A DNA stretch of 64,000 nt from Armatimonadota bacterium (GTDB lineage: Bacteria; Armatimonadota; Fimbriimonadia; Fimbriimonadales; Fimbriimonadaceae): NCBI GenBank assembly GCA_027451905.1, contig DAIDHV010000009.1, positions 38,224 through 102,223 on the forward strand. The letters are read 5' to 3'. The position numbers were made by a program, and so were the translations under genes. Below, piece after piece: positions 17,499 to 27,403 of the stretch; within the stretch, counting starts at the first letter, position 1; each line of letters opens with the position of its first letter. A model generated the notes under the pieces. That model did not search any database. It was not told the DNA's origin and worked only from the letters and a program-made list of their open reading frames with translations.

Positions 17499-18485
17499 TT
17501 AAGACCCCGATGGCCAGAAGGCCTTGATTGCCAATTGAGTGCCATTGTTGATCGGAACCGTCGTCCCCATCAGCTGCCGCCATGGAGTTACACTTACGTG
17601 ACCATCTGTTCCAGCCCACACCGTGATGCCGGTTGGGAGTTGAGTTGGATTACCGATAATGCTTTGACTGCTGCTTAAGCCGGGGAACCAGCCTGCCGAT
17701 GGCCCATCACTTGCGTTTTTACGACCCATGGGCCCGCAAATCGTTGCATCGGAGCCATAAGTGTTGTATACCGAAGCACCCCAATAGAGGTCAAAATTGT
17801 CAGGCGTATCATTGTAGTTGCCCCAGTCTCCATATCCGCCGACGTTCTCCCACATAAAGTCATAGGTGCCAGATTGGGCAACCATAACCTGATCAGCTGG
17901 CCTTGCCACTGCGGTTGAGGATAATGAAGGAACTCCACCCTGAACATAGGCATACTCTGACCAAATGGTATTGCCAGGTGCTCCAGATGGTCGAAGAACA
18001 CCACCAATTCCGTCGTAGTACCAGAAGTTGCCACCCGTCATTTGGGCGCCAAGCGTTTGGGTTCCAAAGCGGAAGTCATCAGGGCTGGTTGTCAGTTGAG
18101 AGTCAATTCTCTCTGGTGGCATTCCCCAAAGCCCATAAAGAGCCATGGCGGTACCTGCCTGCCCGCTAGTGGCATCGGCTAGGCTGATCGGCCCAGTTGG
18201 GTCTAGAAGTAGTTGCCAACTCTTCATGTACGGTTGCTCTAAGTATGAAAATGGCATCTCCGCCCAGCTATTTGGCAAAAAGCTTACAACTGGGGAAAAG
18301 TAGTCGTCATTATCAGACTCGTACATGATTTGTCCCAAAGAAATTTGCTTAGCGCCACTAATAGCAACTGCACCTTTTGCAGCTTGTTTGGCCTGAGCAA
18401 ATACAGGAAAGAGGATAGCAGCCAAGATCGCAATGATAGCGATCACGACGAGAAGTTCGATCAGAGTGAAAGCTGACTTTCTCAT
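17499..18485 (-). CDS. Large pseudopilin-like protein (prepilin N-terminal methylation domain)
   Basis: Class III signal [20 protein letters not shown] with the cleavage site after K/S-A and Glu5 of the mature form; the N-terminal hydrophobic helix runs to about residue 28. Then AISGAKQISLGQIMYESDND, typical of the large secreted prepilin-like proteins of Planctomycetes and Armatimonadota, and near the C-terminus TVWAGTDGHVSVTPW, the H/D-G type ending. 328 residues. Processed by a prepilin peptidase outside this window. Function unknown; probably surface or secretion-linked. Cotranscribed with the small lipoprotein gene. Confidence 0.9.
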   Translation of the reverse strand: MRKSAFTLIELLVVIAIIAILAAILFPVFAQAKQAAKGAVAISGAKQISLGQIMYESDNDDYFSPVVSFLPNSWAEMPFSYLEQPYMKSWQLLLDPTGPISLADATSGQAGTAMALYGLWGMPPERIDSQLTTSPDDFRFGTQTLGAQMTGGNFWYYDGIGGVLRPSGAPGNTIWSEYAYVQGGVPSLSSTAVARPADQVMVAQSGTYDFMWENVGGYGDWGNYNDTPDNFDLYWGASVYNTYGSDATICGPMGRKNASDGPSAGWFPGLSSSQSIIGNPTQLPTGITVWAGTDGHVSVTPWRQLMGTTVPINNGTQLAIKAFWPSGS

Positions 18486-18746
18486 AATGTTTGCCTCTAT
18501 TCAGTTTTTCAAGAATCGCCCTAAACGCTTTGCAATCAACGGCGATTGACTATCGAAATGGCACGGACCGAGATTCCGTGTATTCGCATTATAACACGGT
18601 TGTTAACTTATGTGATGGTGTTTGGCACTTTCTTTGCAAACTGTTTGAACCTTTCCTTCAGGGCAGGTTGGTGATGAGTCTTTTTTGCCGGTTTTTGATA
18701 CCCTTTGGCCCCTGATTGAGTGCCCCCTTGTATTGACACTTTGCAC
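18486..18746. other. Intergenic region upstream of the pseudopilin
   Basis: About 260 bp between the start of the pseudopilin gene and the end of the transporter gene, both on the minus strand. It must hold the pseudopilin promoter. No other feature recognised. Confidence 0.4.
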
Positions 18747-19730
18747 CTACAAATAACGGATGATAACAAATAAACTCACCGAAGCCAGCATCGCCCAAAC
18801 CGCAATTCCCTGGGCTAGGGGCCTCCACCCAACTTTGCGGATGGCAGCCAAAGACAAATTAGCACCAATGAATAGCAAAGTCAGGTTGAGACCCATAGTC
18901 GAAGCCGCTCCAATCCAATTTTGATGAGCAATCCACGGCACAAATGTCCGCGCCACCGAAGCCAGCAAGAAAAAGCCAATGAACCAAGGAATCGCCAGTT
19001 TTGCCCTTGATTCTTCGTGCTTCGTCTTGAGGTGATGCCAATGCCTAGCCCCCAAAGCCACCGGAACGATCCAAAGCGACCGCGAGAGTTTGACGGCAGT
19101 GGCAACCTCTAAAGACCGAGGTCCATACACCTTTGCCGCTCCCACAACGCTAGAAATATCATGGATTGCAACACCCGCCCAAGTGCCAAATTGAGTTTGC
19201 CGAAGCCCAAGGGCATGCCCTATTGCCGGAAAAGCAAGCAAAGCCACCGCGTTTAACAAAAACACGGTTCCAATCGCCACGCTCATGTCTGCTTCGGGGG
19301 CATCAATCACCGAGCCAACCGCGGCAATGGCAGAGCCCCCACAGATTGCAGTGCCAACCGAGATCAAAATCGCAGTCCGCTCATGCAGCTTCAGCCACTT
19401 GCCAAGATAAGAACCTAAGATCAAAGCTGCTGTGATCGTCCCAAGCGCAAACCCAAAACCGTGCAATCCGGCTTTAAGAACTCCGGCTAAATCCATCCCA
19501 AACCCCAGCAGCACAACCGATAACTGCAAAAAAATCTTAGCCGACTTTTGGGTCCAAGCTGGTTTTGGATTTCCAATCAAAATGGCAAAGATCGAGCCCG
19601 CGATTAAAGCGGTAGGCGGGCTTGCATAGCTAGAGAGTGCCCAAAGGGCTAAGATTCCAAGCCCCCCAAGTTTCCACCAATCTTTTGTCAGCAGGCTTGC
19701 ATGACTAGGGTTAACTTCTATCTGATCCAC
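18747..19730 (-). CDS. UPF0324/YeiH-family membrane transporter
   Basis: Polytopic membrane protein (about 10 hydrophobic segments) of the YeiH / 'putative sulfate exporter' family. Family stretches: LQLSVVLLGFGMDLAG, ISVGTAICGGSAIAAV (conserved Cys-Gly-Gly), GVAIHDISSVVGAA, and VKLSRSLWIVPVALG. Transported ion not proven for the family. Divergent from a LysR regulator, exactly as yeiH is next to yeiE in enterobacteria, so regulation by that LysR protein is likely. Confidence 0.9.
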   Translation of the reverse strand: MDQIEVNPSHASLLTKDWWKLGGLGILALWALSSYASPPTALIAGSIFAILIGNPKPAWTQKSAKIFLQLSVVLLGFGMDLAGVLKAGLHGFGFALGTITAALILGSYLGKWLKLHERTAILISVGTAICGGSAIAAVGSVIDAPEADMSVAIGTVFLLNAVALLAFPAIGHALGLRQTQFGTWAGVAIHDISSVVGAAKVYGPRSLEVATAVKLSRSLWIVPVALGARHWHHLKTKHEESRAKLAIPWFIGFFLLASVARTFVPWIAHQNWIGAASTMGLNLTLLFIGANLSLAAIRKVGWRPLAQGIAVWAMLASVSLFVIIRYL

Positions 19731-19732
19731 AA

Positions 19733-19763
19733 TACTTATGTACCAAGTTCCTAATCATAAGTA
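19733..19763. promoter_or_regulatory. LysR-type operator between divergent genes
   Basis: Perfect 8-bp inverted repeat TACTTATG - 15 nt - CATAAGTA, a LysR-like binding geometry. It overlaps the region just upstream of the transporter start and 38 nt before the lysR ATG. Confidence 0.6.
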
Positions 19764-19800
19764 CAATTCGATTTTTTACTGTATAACATAAGGTATTCTT

Positions 19801-20679
19801 ATGCAAAGAAGAACACTAGAAATCTTTTTGGCAGTTTTAGAGAGGCAAAACCTAACCCAAGCCTCCGATGACCTAGACCTCTCTCAGCCTGCCGTCTCAT
19901 TGGCAATCAAGGGGCTAGAGCAAGAATTAGGCGATCTGCTCTTCGAGAGAAGCCGCAAAGGTGCCATACCAACCCAGGCGGCAAAAGCTCTTGCCCCCCA
20001 TGCCAAGGAAGTTGTTGCCGCTTACCGATCCCTGCAAGAAGGGTTTGCAGCTTGGAAAGGTGCCGAAGTGGGAACCTTGACCATTGCAGCAAGCACAACC
20101 GTCGGTCAGTACCTGCTGCCAATCCATGCCGCTAAGTTTCAGACCCGTCATCCCATGATTCAGTTTGAAATTCGAACCGGAAATACCCAAGATGTCATCA
20201 CTGCCTTGCTGGACCGAAAAGCCGATCTTGGCTACATCGAAGGACCGCTGCAAAGCAAGGACTTTGTCAAAAAGAGAATTGCCTACGATGAACTTGTCAT
20301 TGTTTGCAGCGCCAAGCATTTGTGGGCAAAACGCACCGAGGTGACTGCAGACGACTTTCTACCGATGCCCATGATCCGCCGAGAAAAGGGCAGTGGTACT
20401 CAATCCTTTATTGAATCAAAAATGAACTCCTTGGGCTATAAGTTCAAACCGGGCCCCGTACTCGACCGCACGGAAGGAATCAAAGGACTCCTGATCTCTG
20501 GGTTTGGATATTCGATCATGACGATGAAATCGGTGGAAGCGGAAGTCCAATCTGGGGTCCTTAGAGTCATTGATTGTGATGGATTTCCGCTTCGACGCCC
20601 TTTGACAAGGCTATGGTTAAAATCCGGATCACTCTCTCCTCTTGCCGCTCAATTCCTTAAAGAGTCAGAAGGACTTTAG
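19801..20679 (+). CDS. LysR-family transcriptional regulator (YeiE-like)
   Basis: N-terminal winged HTH: RRTLEIFLAVLERQNLTQAS, LDLSQPAVSLAIKGLEQELG, LLFERSRKGAIPTQA. The C-terminal type 2 periplasmic-binding-like effector domain contains GTLTIAASTTVGQYLLP and ALLDRKADLGYIEG. 292 residues, normal. Context (divergent UPF0324 transporter) parallels E. coli yeiE-yeiH; related regulators (CysB-like, YeiE) respond to small anions such as sulfite. Confidence 0.92.
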   Translation: MQRRTLEIFLAVLERQNLTQASDDLDLSQPAVSLAIKGLEQELGDLLFERSRKGAIPTQAAKALAPHAKEVVAAYRSLQEGFAAWKGAEVGTLTIAASTTVGQYLLPIHAAKFQTRHPMIQFEIRTGNTQDVITALLDRKADLGYIEGPLQSKDFVKKRIAYDELVIVCSAKHLWAKRTEVTADDFLPMPMIRREKGSGTQSFIESKMNSLGYKFKPGPVLDRTEGIKGLLISGFGYSIMTMKSVEAEVQSGVLRVIDCDGFPLRRPLTRLWLKSGSLSPLAAQFLKESEGL

Positions 20680-20743
20680 TTGACCCTGCAATTCCGAGAA
20701 CATAAATCCCACCTAATCCTAAGGACTTGAGTACCCTTGACCT

Positions 20744-23176
20744 ATGGTTCTGGGGCTCTTCCTATTAGCCGCAACTTTTTGCCTTCATCTTCCTACTGCC
20801 ATTGACGATCCAACTGTTCATCGGGACGCGGCGAGGGGGTCTGTACAGTCCGACTTTCAGGTTCGGCCCTATGCAGGAATGGTCATCAACCTTAGCACCC
20901 AAATCAAGCCTGGCACTTACCACCTTGGGGCAAGCCCTGCCGGGGATGAAACAGACCCCGCGGTTGTGAAAAAAGAAAGCCCTGTGATTCTGATTCAAGG
21001 CAACGGCATCACCGCCAACTTCAATAAGGTTGTCCTTGCCGGATCAAGCGCCTCAACACCGCCTGATCAAAGGCACGGGATCGCGGTCATCATCAAGGGC
21101 AACAACAATACGATCATTGGCCTCCGCGCCAAGGGGTACAAAATCGGGATTTTGGCAGAAGGCTGCAAGAACCTGCACCTCATCCATTGCGATCTCAGCG
21201 ACAACTGGAAGCAGCATTTGCTTTCCACCCCACAAAAAGAGGATCTCAATGACTGGCAAAGCTATCATCACAATGAACACCATGAGTGGCTGAGATATGG
21301 CGCCGGCATCTACCTGGACGGCTGTAGCCACTTCTCTGTACAGGAATGTACAGTCAAACGCGGCCAGTGCGGCCTGATGATCAACAAAGGAACCTACGGC
21401 GAGGTTCTCAATAATAATTTTTCCTTTAACAGCGGGCTCGGAATCGGGCTCTACCGCTCAAGCTACAACCGGATCACAAACAACAAAGTGGATTGGGATG
21501 TGCGCGGATACAGCTGGAATAACTACTACCGTGGGCAAGATTCGGCTTCAATCTTGGTCTTTGAGCAATGCATGGATAACCTAGTTGCCTACAATTCGAT
21601 GGCCCAAGGCGGTGACGGTCTGTTTTTATTTGCCGGATTTCACACCTTGGATACCGGCGACGGCGGATGCAATGGCAACGTGTTTGCGTTCAATGACGTC
21701 AGCAGCGCGATTACAAACGGGCTCGAGGCAACCTTTAGCCAAAACAGCTTTATCGGAAACCTCGCGCTTCAATGCTGGCATGGCATGTGGGGAGGCTATA
21801 GCTATGATTCTAGAATCTCCGGAAATATCTTCGGATTTTCCAGCACCGGCATTGCCATTGAACATGGCTCCAATAACTCGATTGATCAAAACACCTTCAT
21901 CGGATGCCGAAAGGCGATCCACCTATGGGCATTCCCACCAACCGGCATGCCCGCCCCCTACCTTCAAGCCCACCCATCCCTCTCTGAGAACCCTCAGATT
22001 GACGGCAACCAGTTTGACAACTGCACCGCGCAGCCCATCACCCTCCAGAACACCTCCAATACAGAGGCGTCTCAAAATACCATTCACTCCCTTACGGGTT
22101 CCATTGACCACTGGATTCTAGCCGGCCCCAAATCTCAGCCGATCAAGCAATCGAACAACCGGTTTATCCATTCCAACCTTGCACCCCAAACGCCTGCCCT
22201 CAAGGCGTTCCTTGCCGGCTCAACCGAGTATGAAGGCAACATGGCCGCGGAAGTGAACTCTCTCAATTGGGATCCCATCAAACATCCCATTCCAAACCTA
22301 GCCATTGCCGATCCAACTCGGCCAGGACACAATGTCTTGCCCCCCAAAAATGGGATTGACCCTTATTTGGGTGGCTATTCCTATCGCGGACGAAGGTACG
22401 TCATGATCGGCCCATGGGGCCCCTATGACTTCACCAGACCCAAGTTCTTGTACCTTGGTGAAGACGAAAAATCGAGAACTTTTCGGTTTCAAACTCTAGG
22501 ACCCAAGGGGAGATTTGTGCTGAAATCCGTATCAGGTGGAAATGTTGTTTCTGCCGTCTACGGTGATATCGGAAACGTCGTTTCGATCAAGGCCACCCCC
22601 TCTGCCTTTAATTCCATCCAGATCCATGCCGTCTTTACCGGCTCTGCGTCTAGAGATTCATTTGGCAACCGAATTCCCAAGAACACTCCCGTCTCTTTTG
22701 CTGCCAATCTAGAAACCTCCAATATTCCGTGGACTGCTTACTACTACCTTTATGGGCCCGACACCGATCCTTTAGTCCACCCCCGCAACTTCAGCCAGCT
22801 ATTGCGGTCCAACCCTGTTGCCAAGCAAAACCTGACCAAGATCAGCTTCATCAACCACAGTGATTGGGCACCTGGAGTTCGCGCCGACCATTATGTGATC
22901 GTTGCCGTTTCCAAAATCAACTTACCCTCTGGCACTTACCATGTTGAGCTGACCGTTGATGATGGCGGAAAGCTGATTGTAGACAACCAACCTGTGCCGC
23001 TTTACGATGATCAAGGCAAAATTGCCAATCCCTTCCGATACCAAGGTGCAACCACCTATCACGCCAATATCCGCCTAAGCCGTGGCTTGCACGAGTTTAA
23101 GATTGTCTACTTTCAAATTGATGGCGGGCGCACCTTGCAGTTCCAGATTTCTCCGCCGTCTGGCTCTCCTCATTAG
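20744..23176 (+). CDS. Secreted right-handed parallel beta-helix protein with C-terminal PA14-like domain
   Basis: Signal peptide-like start MVLGLFLLAATFCLHLP. From about residue 80 to 430 it shows stacked beta-helix coils with asparagine ladders (GNNNTIIGLRAKGYKIGIL, NNFSFNSGLGIGLYRSSYNR, NRITNNKVDW, NSIDQNTFIGCRKAIHLW), the NosD/pectate-lyase-like pattern. The last ~120 residues resemble PA14/GLEYA domains (FINHSDWAPGVRADHY, LTVDDGGKLIVDNQPVPLYD, LSRGLHEFKIVYFQI). Likely an extracellular carbohydrate-binding or cleaving protein; catalytic residues not identified. Confidence 0.85.
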   Translation: MVLGLFLLAATFCLHLPTAIDDPTVHRDAARGSVQSDFQVRPYAGMVINLSTQIKPGTYHLGASPAGDETDPAVVKKESPVILIQGNGITANFNKVVLAGSSASTPPDQRHGIAVIIKGNNNTIIGLRAKGYKIGILAEGCKNLHLIHCDLSDNWKQHLLSTPQKEDLNDWQSYHHNEHHEWLRYGAGIYLDGCSHFSVQECTVKRGQCGLMINKGTYGEVLNNNFSFNSGLGIGLYRSSYNRITNNKVDWDVRGYSWNNYYRGQDSASILVFEQCMDNLVAYNSMAQGGDGLFLFAGFHTLDTGDGGCNGNVFAFNDVSSAITNGLEATFSQNSFIGNLALQCWHGMWGGYSYDSRISGNIFGFSSTGIAIEHGSNNSIDQNTFIGCRKAIHLWAFPPTGMPAPYLQAHPSLSENPQIDGNQFDNCTAQPITLQNTSNTEASQNTIHSLTGSIDHWILAGPKSQPIKQSNNRFIHSNLAPQTPALKAFLAGSTEYEGNMAAEVNSLNWDPIKHPIPNLAIADPTRPGHNVLPPKNGIDPYLGGYSYRGRRYVMIGPWGPYDFTRPKFLYLGEDEKSRTFRFQTLGPKGRFVLKSVSGGNVVSAVYGDIGNVVSIKATPSAFNSIQIHAVFTGSASRDSFGNRIPKNTPVSFAANLETSNIPWTAYYYLYGPDTDPLVHPRNFSQLLRSNPVAKQNLTKISFINHSDWAPGVRADHYVIVAVSKINLPSGTYHVELTVDDGGKLIVDNQPVPLYDDQGKIANPFRYQGATTYHANIRLSRGLHEFKIVYFQIDGGRTLQFQISPPSGSPH

Positions 23177-23264
23177 ATAGAACCATGAGCAGCAAAAGGA
23201 GCAAGCACTCCATCCTAAGCCAGAAATCGGGACACGCACGGGTACGATCTTAAGCGGGATTCGG

Positions 23265-23696
23265 ATGGATATTAAAGAAATACTTGATCTATTGCCTCAC
23301 CGTTATCCGATGATTTTAGTCGATCGGGTTGAAATTACCGAGCCCGGCAAAAAATGCTGGGGGATCAAAAACGTCACGATCAATGAGCCCTTTTTTCAGG
23401 GCCACTACCCGGGGTTCCCGATCATGCCCGGAGTCCTTATTGTTGAATCAATGGCTCAGGTCGGAGCCGTCCTCTTGCTTTCTACCCCTCCTTATGTCGG
23501 AAAAGCGCCCCTTATTGGTGGCATTGATGAAGTAAAGTTCAGACGCCCCGTCGTACCCGGAGACCAGCTAAAAACCGATATTGATGTCCTCTGGGTCCGC
23601 AATGGAATTGGTAAGTGCAAAGCGGTTGGAACCGTGGACGGCGAAGTGGTGGCTTCTTTCTTCATGACCTTTGTCATCAAGGATTTGGGAACGTAG
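23265..23696 (+). CDS. fabZ: 3-hydroxyacyl-[ACP] dehydratase FabZ
   Basis: Hot-dog fold dehydratase of fatty acid synthesis that supplies acyl-ACP. LLPHRYPMILVDRVEI, the active-site His in GHYPGFPIMPGVLIVESMAQ, and GGIDEVKFRRPVVPGDQL. 143 residues, normal. First of a tight fabZ-lpxA-lpxB run; lpxA begins 3 nt later. Confidence 0.97.
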   Translation: MDIKEILDLLPHRYPMILVDRVEITEPGKKCWGIKNVTINEPFFQGHYPGFPIMPGVLIVESMAQVGAVLLLSTPPYVGKAPLIGGIDEVKFRRPVVPGDQLKTDIDVLWVRNGIGKCKAVGTVDGEVVASFFMTFVIKDLGT

Positions 23697-23699
23697 ACC

Positions 23700-24488
23700 T
23701 TGTCAAAAATTCACCCCCTTGCCTATGTAGACCCAAGCGCAATTGTTGCTGATTCGGTAACAGTGGGCCCCTTTGTCCACATCCAATCTGGGGTTGTCAT
23801 TGGTGCCGATTGCATCATCGAATCTCATGCCACCTTGGTTTCTGGCACAACTTTAGGAGAAAGAAACATTGTGGGGCAAGGATCGATCTTGGGTGGAGAC
23901 CCTCAGGACCGCAAGTACCACGGTGAATCGACCTTCCTAAACGTTGGCAGCGACAACATTTTTAGAGAATTTGTAACTATCCACCGTGGAAGTGGCGAAG
24001 GCACTGCAACGACCATTCACAACAAGTGCTTTATCATGGGCTACTGCCATATTGGCCACAATTGCACGATTGAAGATGAGGTGACGATTGCCAACTATTC
24101 GGGGGTCAGCGGTCATGCCACCCTCGAAGCCCTTGCCAACATTGGTGGCATGACCGGCATCCACCAATATGCAAGGATCGGAAAAGTCGCCATGGTGGGA
24201 GGCATGTCTCGCATCGTTCAAGATGCACCACCCTTCATGATTACGGAAGGCAACAATCAGACGGTTTATGACATCAATGCCATCGGTTTGAGGCGCATTG
24301 GGGTGACTCCGGAGCGCAGAATGGCCCTACATCGGGCATGCAAACTGCTTTACAAGTCCCAATTGGGCCTCAGCAACGCGATTGACATCGTAAAGCAAGA
24401 AGTTCCCATTACCGAAGAAGTGGATTACCTCTTAAAGTTCGCGGCTAGAAGGTTCCAAGGCAAAAATGGCAGGGGTGATCAGCCCTGA
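23700..24488 (+). CDS. lpxA: Acyl-ACP-UDP-N-acetylglucosamine O-acyltransferase LpxA
   Basis: First step of lipid A synthesis. Left-handed beta-helix: IHPLAYVDPSAIVADSVTVG, GGDPQDRKYHGE (the family's QD-KY motif), REFVTIHRGS, and catalytic His in MGYCHIGHNC. The C-terminal helical part has NAIGLRRIGVTPERRMAL. The start is TTG at 23700, 3 nt after the fabZ stop; no better upstream start fits. Confidence 0.96.
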   Translation: MSKIHPLAYVDPSAIVADSVTVGPFVHIQSGVVIGADCIIESHATLVSGTTLGERNIVGQGSILGGDPQDRKYHGESTFLNVGSDNIFREFVTIHRGSGEGTATTIHNKCFIMGYCHIGHNCTIEDEVTIANYSGVSGHATLEALANIGGMTGIHQYARIGKVAMVGGMSRIVQDAPPFMITEGNNQTVYDINAIGLRRIGVTPERRMALHRACKLLYKSQLGLSNAIDIVKQEVPITEEVDYLLKFAARRFQGKNGRGDQP

Positions 24489-24492
24489 TTCC

Positions 24493-25653
24493 ATGGATGA
24501 GTCTCGAGTCTTTATAAGCGCAGGCGAAGCGTCTGGTGATGCCCTCGGCGGTGCCCTGACCGCGGCTCTAAAACAACTTGACTCTACCCTTAGATTTGAA
24601 GCGATCGGTGGAGTTTCCCTCGCCAATCAGGGGGTGCAAATCGTGGCCAATTCTAAAAATTGGGGTGCAATCAGCGTGCTCGAGTCACTCCACGTGGCGC
24701 CGCGGGTGATTCAAGGCTTTCGTAAGGCAAAAAGAGCCTTGCAGCAAGGCGATCCCGGCCTTTTGATTGCCATAGACTTTGGATTTGTCAATGTCCGCCT
24801 TATTCAATTTGCCAAGGCATTGGGATGGAAAACTCTCTATTTTATGCCTCCTGGCTCTTGGAATCGGGCCAAGTTTGAAGCTCTCCAAACAGAGAATCAA
24901 GCCCATCTTCCCCGATATGCCGCCTTTTCCGATGCGATTGTCACCCCTTTTGAGTGGTCCTACCACTTTTTGCAAAAATGCGGGACCAACGCGTATTGGT
25001 TTGGCCATCCCCTCAAGCAGCTTCTCGGCAATGCCTTGATCCCTCGCCTCGAGGATCGCACCGCCGGAGTTGCCTTCTTGCCTGGAAGCCGAGACCACGA
25101 ACTCAAAATCAATTTGCCGATCTTCGCCAGTCTTGCCAAAAATTGCCCGAGTTCGACCCTCGTTGTAGCCCCCAATTTGAACTTCAACCGGATTGAAAGC
25201 GCCTGGAGGAAACAACTGCCAAACCCCGATCAGCACCAAGTAGTTCAGGGTTTTGCGATCCAGGTCCTCTCTTCCGCAAGCGCAGCCGTCGTTTGCTCTG
25301 GCACCGCTGCCTTGGAGGCCGCACTTTGTCAATGTCCACACCTTGTCATGTATAAGTTTTCTAAGCAAGCATTGTTAGAAGCAAGGCTCTTGGGGTTCAA
25401 AAAGCCTCAGTTTATTGGGTTGGGCAACATTATTTTAGGGAGGTTGGCTTTTCCAGAATATGTACAAGATGATGCCACTGAACATGCACTTACTCAGGGA
25501 CTTGATCAACTCTTAACCGATCATCAAGAGCGGCAGAGTCAGCTAAAAGCATGTCAAGAGGTCATGGCTGCCTTAGGTGGAAACCAAGCCATAAATCAGA
25601 CCGCAGAACTTGCCTACAACCTCCTTAAAGGCGTGGCTAGCCCAACTCGATAA
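24493..25653 (+). CDS. lpxB: Lipid-A-disaccharide synthase LpxB
   Basis: GT19 glycosyltransferase joining UDP-2,3-diacylglucosamine and lipid X. VFISAGEASGDALGGAL at the N-terminus, FEAIGGVSLANQGVQ, LLIAIDFGFVNVRLIQFAK, FLPGSRDHELKINLP and CSGTAALEAALCQCPHLVMYK. The typical YYISPQVWAW segment is replaced by TLYFMPPGSWNRAKFE, a modest divergence. ATG at 24493, 4 nt after lpxA, is chosen; an in-frame ATG at 24466 inside lpxA would add 9 residues. Confidence 0.93.
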   Translation: MDESRVFISAGEASGDALGGALTAALKQLDSTLRFEAIGGVSLANQGVQIVANSKNWGAISVLESLHVAPRVIQGFRKAKRALQQGDPGLLIAIDFGFVNVRLIQFAKALGWKTLYFMPPGSWNRAKFEALQTENQAHLPRYAAFSDAIVTPFEWSYHFLQKCGTNAYWFGHPLKQLLGNALIPRLEDRTAGVAFLPGSRDHELKINLPIFASLAKNCPSSTLVVAPNLNFNRIESAWRKQLPNPDQHQVVQGFAIQVLSSASAAVVCSGTAALEAALCQCPHLVMYKFSKQALLEARLLGFKKPQFIGLGNIILGRLAFPEYVQDDATEHALTQGLDQLLTDHQERQSQLKACQEVMAALGGNQAINQTAELAYNLLKGVASPTR

Positions 25654-25745
25654 CAAATCCATGGCCTAGCCAGCCGTTCTGCTGCCCTTAATTACGACTA
25701 AGTTGCAAAGTTCAAGGGGCGTTACCTGCTAAACTTAACAGGAGC

Positions 25746-27368
25746 ATGAGTTTTTCAGCAAGACTAGGTTCAGATGATTTAACTGTGGAGGCAGGTGCAA
25801 CAACTCCTCTTTCCATTGAAATCACGAACAAAGGCGAAGCCTCAGCCCAATTTGAAATTACAATTGAGGGGATTGACCCCGAATGGACCGCGATACCGGT
25901 TCCGCTTGTTACGATTGCGGCAGGAGAAACTCAGGTCGAGAAGATCTTTTTCAAGCCCGCAAGGAGGGCAGAAAGCGCAGCCGGAAGCTACCCTTTCCTC
26001 CTTAAACTCAGAAGCTTTGAATCCAACGAAACCCGCACCCTCCAAGGCGCGCTGCAAATCAAGCCCTATCACCAGATTAACCTGGATATTGAACCCAAAA
26101 AGGGGTTTGTTGGCACCCTTAGAAACGAGAATGACTTTGATCTGACCCTGATCAATCTTGGCAACAGCAAACATACCTTTAAGGTTTTTGCGGGCGATCC
26201 CGAAGACAGCTGCCTTTATGAATTTGAATCCGATCAGGTTGATTTGGGGCCCGGCCAAGAAAAAAACATAGGCCTAAACATCGTTGCTAAAAAGAGGAAG
26301 TTCCTTTCTGGCAAATTAGTAGGATTTGGCGTCACCGCCAGAAGCAACGAGCAGCCAAGCGTGATTGCTACTGCCCAGGGCCAGTTAGAAATCAAACCGT
26401 TTATCAATGTTGCCACCCTCATTGCTGTCCTCTTGATCTTGTTTGTAGGCGCCCTTTGGTTTGCCCTCATTCCTAAGCCGCCCGCCTTTAACCTGAGTGT
26501 GAGCCGAAGCCAGGCTCTGGTTGGTCAACCTTTGACCATAAGTTGGACTCCTGCCACGTCCAAGGAAAATGTGGTGATTTACGCTCAAGATGGGCAAATT
26601 TACAGTAGCAGCGGCGCGGCTGGAATGACAACATTTACTCCGGTTGCCCCCGGTTCTGTGCAAATCCGAGGCTATGCGGTTGTTGATGGTAAACGCAGCG
26701 CGGAAGAAACTTTTATGATCACCGTGCAATCGCCGCCGGTTGTGCTTCCTCCCAAAATACTGGAGTTTAGGTTAGATTCCAACACCCTAACTTTCGGCCA
26801 GCCTTTTACAATCCATTACAAAGTAGAAAACGCAACTAAGTTAATGCTCCTTCCGGTTGGCAAGGCCCTTGATCCAACTTTAGACGAAATTCAAATCACC
26901 GCCGATAACCTGCAGACCAAGTCCTACACTCTGGTTGCCAGCAACGCAAATGGCCAAATCGACAAGCTGAAGATTCCGGTGAAGGTCACCCAACCCAGTC
27001 AGGCTAAGATCATAGCCTTCACCGCCGACCCCACGCAATTGAGCTTGCCGGGATCGGTGAATATCAGCTGGCAGGTCAATGATAAAGCGGTCCGAGTCGA
27101 GCTCAGTTCCAACGGTTTGACCCAAGTAGAACAGCCGTCTGGATCGGTGGTTGTGAACCTAGCCAAGACTTCCACTTTTACCCTGACTGCCTACGACGAA
27201 GAGGGCCTCACCTCATCCAAAACAATTAAAGTTGTTGTCAAACCGCCTCCACCAGTCAATCCGCCGCTTCAGCCAGGACAGCAAACCACAACCGGAGATT
27301 CCGGAGGGTCTGGCGGCGCGGTTGGCGATTCTTCAGGCTCTGGAGCAACCGGTACAACCCCGCCCTAG
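25746..27368 (+). CDS. Single-pass membrane protein with Ig-like/CARDB-like domains
   Basis: Not assigned to a named family. Residues 1-~210 form two beta-sandwich units (TPLSIEITNKGEASAQFEIT is like NEW3/CARDB adhesion modules; NDFDLTLINLGNSKHTFKVF). One transmembrane helix follows at about 218-240 (INVATLIAVLLILFVGALWF). Then three Ig-like repeats, each opening like PKILEFRLDSNTLTFGQPFT or KIIAFTADPTQLSLPGSVNI. The tail is Pro/Gly/Ser/Thr-rich. There is no N-terminal signal peptide, so the helix probably leaves the first part in the cytoplasm and exports the rest. Confidence 0.8.
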   Translation: MSFSARLGSDDLTVEAGATTPLSIEITNKGEASAQFEITIEGIDPEWTAIPVPLVTIAAGETQVEKIFFKPARRAESAAGSYPFLLKLRSFESNETRTLQGALQIKPYHQINLDIEPKKGFVGTLRNENDFDLTLINLGNSKHTFKVFAGDPEDSCLYEFESDQVDLGPGQEKNIGLNIVAKKRKFLSGKLVGFGVTARSNEQPSVIATAQGQLEIKPFINVATLIAVLLILFVGALWFALIPKPPAFNLSVSRSQALVGQPLTISWTPATSKENVVIYAQDGQIYSSSGAAGMTTFTPVAPGSVQIRGYAVVDGKRSAEETFMITVQSPPVVLPPKILEFRLDSNTLTFGQPFTIHYKVENATKLMLLPVGKALDPTLDEIQITADNLQTKSYTLVASNANGQIDKLKIPVKVTQPSQAKIIAFTADPTQLSLPGSVNISWQVNDKAVRVELSSNGLTQVEQPSGSVVVNLAKTSTFTLTAYDEEGLTSSKTIKVVVKPPPPVNPPLQPGQQTTTGDSGGSGGAVGDSSGSGATGTTPP

Positions 27369-27403
27369 GGCTGGTTGACTCTCATTCTTCGATTTCTTAA
27401 TAT

